From Batkoa obscura (Eukaryota; Entomophthoromycota; Entomophthoromycetes; Entomophthorales; Batkoaceae), in NCBI GenBank assembly GCA_030770535.1, contig JASVEC010000075.1:1-64000 (forward strand): a stretch of DNA of 64,000 nt, in the 5' to 3' direction. Both the position numbers and the translations under genes were made by a program. Below the pieces are notes generated by a model. That model was not told the DNA's origin and ran no database searches. It saw only the letters and a list, made by a program, of their open reading frames with translations. Below are positions 21,857-32,810 of the stretch, piece after piece. Positions within the stretch are counted from its first letter, which is position 1. Every line of letters begins with the position of its first letter.

Positions 21857-23231
21857 TTACTCTGCTATAGATTTGCATAATAAAATACCAATGCTGAATT
21901 GGTAATTGCAAATAATGGGTTCTAAAAAGTAGGACACTAGGGCAGCTACAGTAATACCCAAGGTATCTGAAACAGATGCTATACCCATCGAAAATTCAGT
22001 TAGATGGGGTTCAAGTTCATTATTCAACTTTGTAAAAGCATTGGCATATGTAGCACCTCCAAAGAGGCCTTCAAAAGACATTAAAAAGAAATTAAGATAA
22101 ATATTACTTGGAATTTTGTGCAAAGAGATAAATAAGAGGATCAAAAATGTTAAGAATTGGGCAAAAACTAAATAATATAGTTGAGAGATGGGAAATAAAG
22201 TGGAGGAAGAGCGAGAAATAAATACTCCTAATTGATAAAAGAATTGATAATACACGTAATGATCTCTTAACTTTAAAAAGAAGGTTTCTTCCACAGGGAA
22301 TAATAAGTTTGGTGCTAGCCCTTGGTTGATGGTATATTCTAAAAAGAATACAAGAAATAAGGGGATCATATATTCTGGTAGTAAATTTAATACGTGCTTT
22401 ACTTTGTTCTTAAAGTCATAATGCTCCGCTCTTATGACTGGATTATTGCTACCAGCTTCTTCGTTATTATTTACACCATTAATAATTCCTTGATTGTTAG
22501 TTTCTTCATTACTATTTACACCGCCAGCAATCAAGGGCTGAAACCCACCATTTCGGTTCATCTCAAAGTTTACGAATGGGTGAGACAACAACTTAAAATA
22601 AGCCAATAATTGTAGCATGGGCAAAATTGAACATAAACACATAGTAACTTTAGTAGAAAACTGAAACCAGGTAGAAAATGCCAAATAAATAAATGAACCC
22701 ACTAAACCAGCCGCTCCAGTTCCTGAAGCCCAATAATGAAACACGTTGGTTTTATAAAACGTTGCCATGGCTAAAAAGGTGACTTCGCCTATATTGGGGA
22801 ACAATGTGATATTTAAAAAATAGCAAAATGATAAACTTAAAGTTACCTAATCCACTGCTCGCACTTGCAAGTATAATACCCAGAAACTGGAACTGTAAAT
22901 TGGTAGAAAAAGCTACTAGATAAAGCGAAAATATAGAACACAAGATCACAAAAGTGATCCTATAATGGTAACGTACCTTATGCATATATAGAGGGACTGT
23001 TAGCTTGACTAGAAAAGCTGGTAAAATATCCGCTATTAAGACACTTGCTTTCGGGAGCTTGTCGCCTACCAGATCTAAAGCAGCGCTCAGAAACACAACA
23101 TATACAAAGTTGTTGATTAGACCTAGAGTGATTGTAAATTAGTATAAAAAAGAAGTGATTCTTGAGTTAAACTAAATACCATTTATAAAAAAACAAAAAT
23201 TATCTAGTTTAGCTTGTTTGGTTAAGGACAT
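21857..23231 (-). CDS. BTN1: Btn1/CLN3 (battenin) vacuolar membrane protein
   Basis: Homologue of human CLN3, a lysosomal/vacuolar membrane protein involved in pH and basic amino-acid homeostasis. The model joins 23180-23231, 22847-23122 and 21857-22788 (419 aa). The introns are 57 and 58 nt, and both joins restore CLN3 motifs. Exon 1/2 gives FFINGLINNFVYVVFLSAAL. Exon 2/3 gives ASSGLGEVTFLAMATFY, and GTGAAGLVGSFIYLAF follows. Other family landmarks are VLIADILPAFLVKL and the C-terminal YFLEPIICNYQF. About ten hydrophobic segments are visible. A cytosolic Asn/Glu/Gly-rich loop with two similar copies of GGVNSNEETNN-like sequence lies in the middle. It converges on the zinc-cluster gene, with only 95 bp between the stops. 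Confidence 0.95.
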
Positions 23232-23387
23232 GGTAATTGATGTATAACTATTTTTTTATTATCAAAATAAAACTTCCGTTTTTTATATTAAATAGATAAA
23301 TGTTTTAAATTAAATGAAATGATTTTAAATTAGAATTAAAATTAAAATTAAAATAGATTTATTTATACTTTTCCACCAATTAAATGC

Positions 23388-24359
23388 CTAGAGTTTATTC
23401 TTGCATTTTAGTCGATGACTAGGGGTTGTGGAACTAGGATTGCTAGTTTTTGAAGGTGTTTGGGGCCCAACTGGAGTACTGGGATTAGGAGAAGAAGCTG
23501 TAGTGGATTTACCAATGTCATAGTGTGGGTCTGAAGTTGGAGCATTGCCACTAGGCTGAGGAGCTGAAGCACTGCCGGACGTAATAGTTCTAGGAACAGG
23601 AATTGTAGGTTTAGCAGTAGTCGCCGAAGTAGGAACAGTAGGCTTGACAGTCGGTAATGAGGTGGGAACAGTAGGTTTAACAGCAGATAATGATGGAATT
23701 GATGTTTTAGTTGGCAGTTGAGTAATACTGGTAGGCATCGTAGGTACGGTTGGCTTACTACTAGGGCTGGTGGGCTTATTACCACCACTAACATCAGGTA
23801 AACTTGAATTTGGATCTTTAGCTCTACCAAACCAAGCCACTGTATAAAAGTTAAAATTGGCTGTTCCTAAAGCTAACCAGGGTTCTGAACTCCAAGTACC
23901 TTCAGATAAAATAACCTGACGATGTGGAGGGGAGTTTAAAAAGGTGTTAATGATTGATTTTGCTAATTCTTTAGTTAATTCTTCTTTTCCATCTGAACTA
24001 AAAGCTATCTCAAACCCATCTTCTGTGTATCTACTCAATTGCTTTGGCTTATCCCACATACATTCAGGATCTTTATGATCCTCATAATAGCAGCAACTAT
24101 TGCCTGGTAGGTACCAGGAATGTAAATTGCAGTTAGATCTAGATTCTTGCTTTCGATTGGCATTTAAATCCTTGACATGTGTGTCAGCTACTTTGGTTAG
24201 TTCATTAGAGTATGGAATAGCACTCAAACCACGTTGTTGTCGCACACGGTTTATTTCGTGATATAGCTCAACATTGAATTGTTGTTGTGTTAAACTGGTG
24301 TAAAAGGGGGCTATGAAATTTAACAGAAATAAAATTTTAGTACTGGTATAAAGTTTCAT
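23388..24359 (-). CDS. Secreted CAP/SCP (PR-1-like) protein with Ser/Thr/Pro-rich tail
   Basis: A 323-aa secreted protein. Residues 1-24 form a signal peptide (LFLLNFIAPFYTS). The CAP domain (about 27-185) contains NRVRQQRGLSAIPYS, CNLHSWYLPGN, CCYYEDH, CMWDKPKQ, SPPHRQVILSEGTW and VAWFGRAKD. It is the paralogue of the gene at 1565. The tail (about 190-315) is built from imperfect repeats of a KPTVPTS-like unit and is probably O-mannosylated. It ends in RLKCKNKL with no hydrophobic GPI signal, so release into the medium or attachment through other means is expected. Sterol or lipid export, as for yeast Pry1, is the best functional guess. Confidence 0.9.
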   Translation of the reverse strand: MKLYTSTKILFLLNFIAPFYTSLTQQQFNVELYHEINRVRQQRGLSAIPYSNELTKVADTHVKDLNANRKQESRSNCNLHSWYLPGNSCCYYEDHKDPECMWDKPKQLSRYTEDGFEIAFSSDGKEELTKELAKSIINTFLNSPPHRQVILSEGTWSSEPWLALGTANFNFYTVAWFGRAKDPNSSLPDVSGGNKPTSPSSKPTVPTMPTSITQLPTKTSIPSLSAVKPTVPTSLPTVKPTVPTSATTAKPTIPVPRTITSGSASAPQPSGNAPTSDPHYDIGKSTTASSPNPSTPVGPQTPSKTSNPSSTTPSHRLKCKNKL

Positions 24360-24361
24360 TG

Positions 24362-24450
24362 TATTGTATTGTTTCGTGTTATGTTATAGTATATGTTGTG
24401 TTATGTTATGTTATGTGTATAGTATATTATAGTATATGTTATATTAGTCT
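24362..24450. repeat. Degenerate TGTTATG/TATAGTATA repeat before the CAP gene
   Basis: Just upstream of the CAP start codon, short units of TGTTATG and TATAGTATATG recur several times with small changes. This may be a low-complexity promoter segment. Confidence 0.5.
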
Positions 24451-24532
24451 TAATAGATTTAATTTTTTAATAAAATAAAAGTCAAGTAAATTAATGATAA
24501 GTTGCTGTTTTATTAATTTTATTTATAATACC

Positions 24533-24694
24533 TCATTTTAAGTATTTATTAAAGTTACTAGTGTCACATTTATTATACATTATTGCTATTTGCTTCTTGT
24601 TATTAATGTACCCTCTGTTTGTACTACCTTTTAGCTCAAATCCTCTTTTACTTTGATTTTCAATACTCCGACTCATTTTTTTAGTTAATCGCAT
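24533..24694 (-). CDS. Small open frame (53 aa), candidate gene
   Basis: Reads MRLTKKMSRSIENQSKRGF and on, with polar, coding-like composition and higher G+C than its surroundings. A second ATG lies six codons in. No family is recognised. It is divergent in position from, but on the same strand as, the CAP gene. It may be a real small protein or a gene remnant. Confidence 0.3.
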   Translation of the reverse strand: MRLTKKMSRSIENQSKRGFELKGSTNRGYINNKKQIAIMYNKCDTSNFNKYLK

Positions 24695-25927
24695 TTTATC
24701 CGCTCTTTGGTTGATTTAATTAAGTCAAATTTATTTTTTAATTAATTTCCACTCGGTTGATATCATATTGATATTATTTGTATATTATATAATATAAAGG
24801 TTAAAATTTCAGTTATTATAAAGTAACATTTCACTTCATGGTAAGTATGTACTGTATCTAATTTTTCAAGAACTTTAATTCAATGGTAGTATTTTTGGTA
24901 TTATGATTGTTGAATTGTTTTTTTAAGGCAAGTTAATTTTAAAAAGCAAGTTCATTCAGCATTTAGTTTGATATAGTCATTATTTGAGTAAAATATATTA
25001 AAAAACTTTTATTGCATCTTATTCTTATCTTCAAATATTATGTTAATGTCAATTAATAAGATAAATTATTAATGGTTTTTATTCCTTAAACAATTTTATT
25101 TTTTATTATAAATTTAAACTAAAAAATAACTTTTAGACATCCTTTTTACACCTTGTTATTGACAATGAAATAATATTTAGCTAAAAGCTAATCCGCTAGC
25201 GCCAACTGGTTATGCTAGAATAACTAGATAGGGTTAAATTAGGGGCATTTGGTACTGGAAATCGAAACAATGATTATAGAGATCAAATAAATATTAAAAC
25301 TTTAAATAACTAATCGCATTAGAACAAAACAATAACAATATTGAGTTATAATATTCCAGGCTTTTAGATCTACTTTCAAAATGAATTTGAATAATTGAAA
25401 GCCTGGTTAAAATCATAAAAGTTTCCAGGTTGAATGAATTGCATGAATTTAAAATTTTATTGCCAACTTAATCATTCAGTGGCTATTTTTGTTTTATACT
25501 GTTGAACAGAACTGGGTATGTTTTGAATGTTGATTTTATATTAAGTAAATTAAAAAGCATTTTTTGTACTATAGCTAATATACTAAGAATACAAATTCAT
25601 TGAAGTAAAAAACGAAATCTGAGTTAACGATAAATTAAAGAATGGTGAATTTAAAACTAGATACACTATGTATCCAGCTTTTTTCAATGTTGCACTATGC
25701 TTAATTTATAGAATTTGCAATAAGTTAATATTAGAAAAAATAGCTAAATAAGCTCTACTGGTATAAAAAATGGGTGTTATATAAGTACAAAATAATAAAA
25801 ACACATTTAGTAATGAAGTGTCAATAGAAATAGTAATTACTCATTTTTATTTATTTGTAATATTAATAATATTCATAAAGCTATTACAAATCCCTTAGAT
25901 GAAAGCTGGGATTAATCCCATGCTTTG
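24695..25927. other. AT-rich intergenic stretch
   Basis: No gene recognised. A less AT-rich patch near 25185-25260 has short coding-like frames on the plus strand but no start or family motif. There is no recognisable element copy. Confidence 0.5.
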
Positions 25928-27218
25928 TTAAAAAGTTTGACTTGTAAACTTAAATGACTTTACATTTTTAAAGTGAATTAATATATAATCGATAAAAACA
26001 TTGAGATCAGGACATCTAATATGATTAAGCTTTATATTAGTTGAATTAGATCCTCTCAAAGAATTAAGAGTTAAAAATGAGATGTCAGCTTTAAATTTAC
26101 AACTTGTCGTTTCAAGATTATGTAAGTTGAGATATGAAGTGTATATAAAATTTAGGAAACCGGCTCCTTGAGTTAAACATCTAACCAAGAATACTATTAT
26201 ATTACTATTACTCTTTGGATAGATTCTATCAATCAAAGATATTAAATTATTCTTTTCCATGAAACTAAAGTGAATAATTGTAGGAATGCCAAGTATTGAA
26301 AATAAATGTCTAGACAAGACGTTCTTACAAAATCCTAAACTTATCCGATTTGACTTTGGAAATAATTTATTATTTATATATACATCAGTTATGCTAGGAT
26401 GGTTTAATAACAACTTCCTTAAATTCGACACTCCAATAAATTTTAAACTACGGAAACTTACAATATTGAATGTTTTAAGCTTTGGGTAATTGTTTAAACT
26501 TATACTGATTTCTTTCGAATTTTCTGTGTATATGTATTGAGTATGGAATTTTTAAGTGATAAAATTCTTTTATCAATAAGTCAAATTCATTAAATTTGAT
26601 ATTAATACAATTCAATTTAGGCTGCTTTAAGCTATCGAGCTCATTTAACAAATCCAAAAGAAGGGGGTCTAGATCATAGGTATACCAATATAATACTAAT
26701 AAAGTGATGACTGATGATGGTTCAGGGCTATTGATTTTGTAAAATAAGAGGTCGTGTGTTGGATTTCTAAGCGTTTTAGACCTTTAAGTAATCCCTTAAC
26801 ACAAATGCTATTGCTAGAAAGATAATTTTCGGTTGGAAAGATATTAAGTGAATCAGTATAACAAAGGCCTGCTAGTTGAATATTTAAAAAAGAGTTAGTA
26901 TTTTTAAAACACATTTTCAAAGATATGTATAATTTGGTGTCATTTGGATATTTTAAACAATTAATTGATAAATCTAATAGAGTTCTAAAGTCTAAATGCT
27001 CAATGTAATGACTATATTTTTTAAAACTTCTAGATATTTTCTTTTTATAGTTAAAATGATGATAGCAATTAAAGCTGGTATTTCCTCATAAAATGAATAG
27101 TATTACTTTGTTCCATTCTTCACGGCAAGCTAATAAGTTGATTTTGTCTCTATCTGTGAGATAGTACAATATTTCTTTGAATTTCTTTCAAGATTCTCAA
27201 ATTTGAAGTTCTATTCAT
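25928..27218 (-). pseudogene. F-box/LRR-type gene relic
   Basis: On the minus strand the region has coding-like sequence in changing frames. Near the 5' end (about 27080-27180) a frame reads KEILYYLTDRDKINLLAC and then EEWNKVI, which resembles an F-box. Downstream come leucine-rich stretches with the spacing of irregular LRRs: HYIEHLDFRTLLDLSINCL, LLKGLKRLEIQH, LNCINIKFNEFDLLIKEF and LKTFNIVSFRSLKFIG. The longest intact piece is 25928-26431 (167 aa). At least three frame changes separate these pieces and no splice sites explain them. The region is best read as a decayed host F-box/LRR gene, probably once a substrate adaptor of an SCF ubiquitin ligase. Confidence 0.65.
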
Positions 27219-27264
27219 TATCCTTAAAGCGTTTGATATTACATTTAAACTATATATCATGTAT

Positions 27265-27360
27265 ATATGGATGTCTTTTTTATTTAACAGTTTTATTAAC
27301 AACTTTTCTACTTAAATATTACTTGAAAAAAGAAAAAGTAACAACAAAAAACACTTTCAT
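27265..27360 (-). mobile_element. Short inverted-repeat element, copy 6 (degenerate)
   Basis: GGATGTC at the left and AACACTTTCAT at the right. AACAACTTTTCTACTTAAATA corresponds to the internal part in reverse orientation. The ends are worn, and no target duplication can be recognised. Confidence 0.55.
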
Positions 27361-27505
27361 AGTAAATTTTATAAGAACAAAACTATATTGAGAAAAACTA
27401 TTGGTTAATATAACCCATCAAAGATTGAATTGGGCCAATTAATTTTAAAGTTAACATCAAGTAAATTGATTTACCAAACATCAAAAAATCATTTTAAAAA
27501 ATAAT

Positions 27506-27612
27506 ATATGGGGATGTATTTTTGTGTTTAAGAATTTGACTAACAACTTTTCCACTCAAATAGCGCTTGAAAGATGGAAAAAAGAATGAAGTTAAAAAAA
27601 ACACTCCCATAT
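27506..27612 (-). mobile_element. Short inverted-repeat element, copy 7 (joined to copy 8)
   Basis: Core 27510-27608 with GGGGATGT and CACTCCC ends, flanked by ATAT/ATAT. The right ATAT (27609-27612) is also the left flank of copy 8. Confidence 0.93.
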
Positions 27613-27710
27613 GGCGATGTTTTTTTGGCTCCATTACTTTTTCATCTTTTAAGCGCTATTTGAGCGGAAAAGTTACTAAAATTCTTAAACACAAAAATAC
27701 ATCCCCATAT
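27609..27710 (+). mobile_element. Short inverted-repeat element, copy 8 (joined to copy 7)
   Basis: Core 27613-27706 with GGCGATGT and ACATCCCC ends, flanked by ATAT on both sides. It is opposite in orientation to copy 7, with which it shares the middle ATAT. Confidence 0.93.
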
Positions 27711-28863
27711 TTTTTGAATAAGAATCTTATTACAGTTTTCATTTATATTGCTCAAAAATGGACAAGCATATGAGATTAAAAAGACATTTCTACCAATGTT
27801 TTGTTATATTTTGTCCATTTCCATTTAACATAAAATTCAAAAAATTAATTAACCTGGACCAACTTATTTTAACATTTCCTTTCTTTTTACCTCTTTCATC
27901 AGAGTTATTCATAAATCATTTAATATATTTATAAGGTTATAAACAATGTAAAACACTTAAAATAAGTTGTTATCTAATAGTTTTATTTCTTCTGCCTCCA
28001 TTCCACTCACGCTCTTTTATATTTAAGTAGGATCATATAAGCATGAATCCTTAGAAATTAAATGTAATTCATTGGAATTGAAAGCTAACTACAGGAGTTA
28101 CATTCCTTCCCTAATATCCTATAATTTAATATTCCTTTCTCCGCTTTTACGATTTATAATTATTATTTAAGTAATTTAATTGTAAACTATTATTACTAGT
28201 ATTAACAGCTTAAAAATTCTGGCTTTTTAAGACTAAAAATAATAGTTAAGAGCTTTACTAATTAAATGGTAAAACAAAATAGTACTTCCATTTGGATAAT
28301 AAACAAAAACTTGTAATGTTTCAATTTAGAAAGTAGTAGTCTTCTTTAATTTTTTTGTTTTGAAAAAGAAAATACTCGCAACTATGTTTTTAATTATAGC
28401 AATTTTAGAAAGTTAAATGAATGCATCGTATGTTTATGAAGTAAAGATTAAATTAGACATCGCTATTTCATCAAATAGATCTGCTTATCTTTATCTTTAT
28501 CTTTAAGATGTGAGTTTTTCATTTGGGTTTGAAATTTTTGAAATTGGTTATTTAATATAAATTAAGTACTAAAAGTAAACGTTATTGAAAATATCTTAAA
28601 ATTTAAAGGTCAAAATTGATTTTAAAAAATTCGTTTCATTTTTTCACGAGCTATTAAAAATAATAGAAATGTAACTTAACTTCAAAACTGCCATTATCTT
28701 ACTTGAGGCACTCTGTTAATCGATTTATTAAACAATAAATGCAATAAAAATTATTATAACATTATGAACTAAAATTATTAAAAAGAAAAAGCCAGTAAAA
28801 TCAGTAATTTAATAAATATTTTTATTTAGATAATAGGGTAAAGGAAGCGAACTAGTTAAACAA
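27711..28863. other. AT-rich intergenic stretch downstream of HSP104
   Basis: No coding character, no RNA gene and no further element copy seen. The HSP104 3' end lies at its right border. A CTTTAT repeat (three units) occurs near 28486-28503. Confidence 0.5.
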
Positions 28864-31590
28864 TTAATCCATATCTTCATCAAATTCAAGGTCATCATCA
28901 TTTTCATTGTTAATAGCATTGTTGTGTCCAACTCCTTGAACACGATAAATTTTATTAGGTGTAGATGCTCTTGAAGCAATTTGAGATGCGGGCTTACGTT
29001 TAACTGTAAATAAAAATTCATCATCACTAACGTCAATAAATACAGTGGAATGATCAAATAGCTCCCCTTTAAGTAGCATCCTTGATATATTAGTAATAAG
29101 ATATTTTTCAAGGTATCTTTTAAGTGGTCTAGCACCATATAATGGATCATAAGATTGTTTTAATATATAATTGATACCTTCTTCACTTACTTCTAATTGA
29201 ATATCTCGACTTAATAATCGATGATTGATACTGCTAATTTGTAACTTCACAATCTTCTGTAAATTATCATTCTTTAAACGATTAAAGATGACAATATCAT
29301 CCAATCGATTTAAAAATTCAGGTCGGAAATGGGTTTTAACTTGATCCATTACTTTTTGTTGAAGTGAATTAGATCTTGTATCTTCATTAGAATTAAGTAT
29401 AATTTCTTGTCCAACATTCGAGGTCATAATAATCACTGTATTAGAAAAATCAACTACTCTGCCCTTACCGTCTGTAAGTCTAGCATCATCTAATACTTCT
29501 AATAGCACATTTAATACTTTAGGATGTGCCTTCTCAATTTCATCAAGTAAAACAACTGAGTAAGGACGACGTCTAACAGCTTCAGTAAGTTGGCCACCTT
29601 CATCGTAACCAACATAACCTGGTGGGGCTCCTATCAATCTAGATACAGAGTGTTGTTCCATATATTCAGACATATCTAATCGAAGCATCAATTTCTCATC
29701 ATCAAAGAGTTCTCCTGCTAGTGCTTTTGCCAATTCAGTCTTACCTACACCTGTTGGGCCTAAGAATAAGAAAGAACCAGTTGGTTGATGCTCTCTTGAT
29801 AAACCAGCTCTTGATCTTTGTATAGCATCACTAACTACTTCAACGGCTTGGGCTTGACCAACAACTCTATTAGAAAGATGTTCGGATAAACTTAATATCT
29901 TATCGATTTGTGTCTTATTTAGTTTGGAAACAGGTATTCCAGTCCATCTTGATACGACTTCATTGATTTGTTCTACTCCAACTATTTCAGTTAATAATTG
30001 GTTATTATTTTCATCCATGGCTTCTAATTCTGTCTTTCTTTGTAAAGTGATTTCTTCAATTCTCTTCTTAACATCTGGAATTGCATAGTAACGAATATCA
30101 GCTGCTTTAGCTAAATCGGATTTACGTTCAGCTTCATCTGCCTTTGACTTAAGGTCATCCAGTTTTTGTTTTAGGTCTCGGATCTCATCCAAATTTCCTT
30201 TTTCAGTTTCATACTTCAACTTAAGTGGTCGAATTTCATCTTTAAGCCTTGACATTTCTTCTTGGACTTCTTCTAACCTAGCTTGTGATGCTGAATTCTT
30301 TTCTTTTCCTAAGGCAGTTGCCTCTACTTCTAGTTGTAATAATCTTCTTTCTAATTGGTCTATTACTTCAGGTTGAGAGTCTAATTGTACTCTAGTATTA
30401 GCGCAAGCTTCGTCCACCAAATCAATAGCTTTATCTGGTAAGAATCGGTTTGTAATGTATCTTGAAGAAAGCTGTGCTGCAGCTACTAAAGCAGTATCGG
30501 AAATCTTTACACCATGATGAATCTCATACTTTTCTTTAATACCTCTTAAGATAGAAATAGTATCAGTCACACTTGGTTCACCAACTAATACTTGTTGAAA
30601 TCTTCTTTCAAAAGCAGCATCTTTTTCAACATGTTGTCTGTACTCATCTAAAGTAGTGGCACCAATACAACGTAGCTCTCCTCTAGCTAACATTGGTTTT
30701 AATAAATTGGCTGCATCCATAGCACCGTCTGTTTTCCCAGCACCAAGGACTAAATGGATTTCATCAATAAATAATATGATTCCTTCTTTACTATCTTTGA
30801 CTTCTTTTAAAACGGCTTTTAAACGCTCTTCAAATTCTCCTCGATATTTAGCACCGGCAATTAGTGCACCCATATCTAAAGAAAATAATTTACATTGCAA
30901 ATTGGCTGGTACATCTTTTCGAACTATTCTCATAGCTAGCCCTTCGACAATAGCTGTTTTACCAACACCAGGCTCACCAATTAAGACAGGATTATTTTTT
31001 GTTCTTCTAGATAACACCCTAATAACTCTCCTTATTTCTTCATCCCTACCAATGACAGGATCGATTTTACCACTATTGGCTAACTCGATCAAATCCACAG
31101 CATATTTTGATAAGGCTTCATACGTTTCTTCAGCTGATTTACTATCTACTTTACGATTACCACGAATCTGTGTTAATGCATTTTCAATACTCTTTTTGGT
31201 TGCGCCACCATCTTTAAATGCTTGTAATATATCTTTTTCTTCTAACATGGCTAATATCAAATGGTCGACAGCTACAAACCTATCTTTCATTTTTTTAGAA
31301 AGTTGAGTAGCTTCTTGTAATAATTTTTGCATGGAAGAAGCTAGCGAGACATCAGTAGGAGCAGGCGTTTGGCTTGGTAACTTGACTAATAGTTTTTTAA
31401 TCCCTCTTTCACAGTTGGCTGCATCACCACCAGCTTTATTAATGACATTTTTCAAAAAGCCATCTTCATTATCAAATAAGCTCGAACATAAATGGACAGG
31501 TGTGATTTGACTATTTCCAAATTCTTTAGCCAAATCAATACTGGAATTGATTACTTTAATTGTTTTATCTGTAAATGTTTCTGGATTCAT
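28864..31590 (-). CDS. HSP104: Hsp104 disaggregase (ClpB family AAA+)
   Basis: ATP-driven hexameric chaperone of the cytosol and nucleus that pulls polypeptides out of aggregates together with Hsp70/Hsp40. The frame is 908 aa, the length of yeast Hsp104, and has no intron. The N-domain covers about 1-150. NBD1 has Walker A GEPGVGKT near 206 and Walker B IILFIDEIH. The pore loop is KYRGEFEERL. The coiled-coil M-domain covers about 410-530. The NBD1-NBD2 link contains RWTGIPVSKL. NBD2 has GPTGVGKTELAKAL, the YMEQHSVSRLIGAPPGYVGY pore loop and VVLLDEIEKAH. The acidic end NDDDLEFDEDMD corresponds to the DDLD tail of yeast Hsp104, which binds TPR co-chaperones. All key residues are present. Confidence 0.98.
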   Translation of the reverse strand: MNPETFTDKTIKVINSSIDLAKEFGNSQITPVHLCSSLFDNEDGFLKNVINKAGGDAANCERGIKKLLVKLPSQTPAPTDVSLASSMQKLLQEATQLSKKMKDRFVAVDHLILAMLEEKDILQAFKDGGATKKSIENALTQIRGNRKVDSKSAEETYEALSKYAVDLIELANSGKIDPVIGRDEEIRRVIRVLSRRTKNNPVLIGEPGVGKTAIVEGLAMRIVRKDVPANLQCKLFSLDMGALIAGAKYRGEFEERLKAVLKEVKDSKEGIILFIDEIHLVLGAGKTDGAMDAANLLKPMLARGELRCIGATTLDEYRQHVEKDAAFERRFQQVLVGEPSVTDTISILRGIKEKYEIHHGVKISDTALVAAAQLSSRYITNRFLPDKAIDLVDEACANTRVQLDSQPEVIDQLERRLLQLEVEATALGKEKNSASQARLEEVQEEMSRLKDEIRPLKLKYETEKGNLDEIRDLKQKLDDLKSKADEAERKSDLAKAADIRYYAIPDVKKRIEEITLQRKTELEAMDENNNQLLTEIVGVEQINEVVSRWTGIPVSKLNKTQIDKILSLSEHLSNRVVGQAQAVEVVSDAIQRSRAGLSREHQPTGSFLFLGPTGVGKTELAKALAGELFDDEKLMLRLDMSEYMEQHSVSRLIGAPPGYVGYDEGGQLTEAVRRRPYSVVLLDEIEKAHPKVLNVLLEVLDDARLTDGKGRVVDFSNTVIIMTSNVGQEIILNSNEDTRSNSLQQKVMDQVKTHFRPEFLNRLDDIVIFNRLKNDNLQKIVKLQISSINHRLLSRDIQLEVSEEGINYILKQSYDPLYGARPLKRYLEKYLITNISRMLLKGELFDHSTVFIDVSDDEFLFTVKRKPASQIASRASTPNKIYRVQGVGHNNAINNENDDDLEFDEDMD

Positions 31591-31831
31591 TTTTATTGTT
31601 TTGTTAAATAAAATTATTAATTTTGCTTTTGTTTTTTAGTTTTATACTTTGAAATTAGATGGATGACTTCACACTCAAATAGATCTACGAATTACTAGTA
31701 AATTCTTAAATGATAGCGTCATCATTGGATCATTCATTTGTTTTCTCCAATCAGCTAGCGTCTTTAAATTGATATTTTAAACTCAAAAAATACAAAACAC
31801 TAAGGCTTACGCTAATACCATTGAAAACATG

Positions 31832-31839
31832 TTCTTGAA
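31832..31839. promoter_or_regulatory. Possible heat-shock element half (TTCTTGAA)
   Basis: TTCnnGAA, a head-to-head pair of Hsf1 units, lies about 245 bp upstream of the HSP104 ATG. GAAATTC occurs about 32 bp farther on. A full three-unit element is not present, so this is only suggestive. Confidence 0.25.
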
Positions 31840-32027
31840 ATAGTTTATTCTTTAAATCAAAGATAGGTAGGAAATTCAATGGAGCATAAGAGAGACTTTA
31901 AGATTATAAAAGGAAAAATCATACACGATGGTAAGGCGGAAGGATAATGGGAAAATATCAGTTAAAACTTTTCTCCTGATTTAGACTCTATAGATTTAAA
32001 ATAGGTTAATAAGAGCACATTGACTAA

Positions 32028-32130
32028 ATATGGGGATGTTTTTTGGTTTTGTCGCTTTTCATTTTTTAAGTGCTATTTGAGTGGAAAGGTTGGTAGTAAA
32101 GTTCTTGAACAAAAAAACATATCACCATAT
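32028..32130 (+). mobile_element. Short inverted-repeat element, copy 9
   Basis: Core 32032-32126 with GGGGATGT and ACATATCACC ends, flanked by ATAT/ATAT. The centre AAGTGCTATTTGAGTGGAAA is well kept. Confidence 0.9.
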
Positions 32131-32724
32131 AGTTCCTAGTGAAAATTTCAATGCAGAAAAGGGATGGCTCAATTAATGTAATGAATAACAACTCGCAATA
32201 TTGACAGTGATAAATCCAAACAGTCAAGATAATTGCTGGAGGACACGAATAATTAAAGACTAAAAGCTGTTCTTTTAATATTTACTTTTCGCTAGAGATA
32301 ATGTGTTATTAATCTATAGAATTTACTGCCAAGTTTGGGCAAAAACTTGTATTTTTCCTACTGTTTAAAATAAGTTTATTTTTCTTTACTTTTATTGCCA
32401 TCAGTTACAACAAATTTGAGTTTATATTTAATAAAGTAAAAATATCAAAAATACCATACAATTGATTCAATAAAGCCTTTAAATATTATACAAATATGCT
32501 TTGAGTAATTAGAAACTTCATATACACTTTTAAACGGTTTTAAAAATAGAACTAGTTTTAACTATTTTTTTTCACTAGCATATAAGATTAAAGATGGTCT
32601 GTTCTTTAAAGAGATACTAAGTCCAAGTATTACTTTTTAGAATTATGGTGTATAGCGTTAAAAAAGTTTTTGTTCAATATCAATAATAGTAGAGAATTTT
32701 CTAATCATTACAAACTATAGTTTT

Positions 32725-32810
32725 ATTTTTACCTTTTTTTATCTTTTAAGCACCATTTGAGCAGAAAAATTGTTAGTAAAATTTTTAAATATAAAAATAC
32801 ATCTTCATAT
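32725..32810 (+). mobile_element. Short inverted-repeat element, copy 10 (5'-truncated)
   Basis: Right three quarters of the family sequence, from the CTTTTTTTATC region to ACATCTTC. The GGGG end is missing. It is joined at ATAT (32807-32810) to copy 11 in the same orientation. Confidence 0.85.

Noticed and set aside
27567-27773. Open frame over element copies 7 and 8
   Set aside because: The translation is the element's own inverted-repeat sequence; similar frames occur over copies at 32757, 41271, 8901 and 36593. They are not proteins.
30656-31306. Plus-strand 216-codon frame within HSP104
   Set aside because: Antisense shadow of a highly conserved gene; its composition mirrors the Hsp104 codons.
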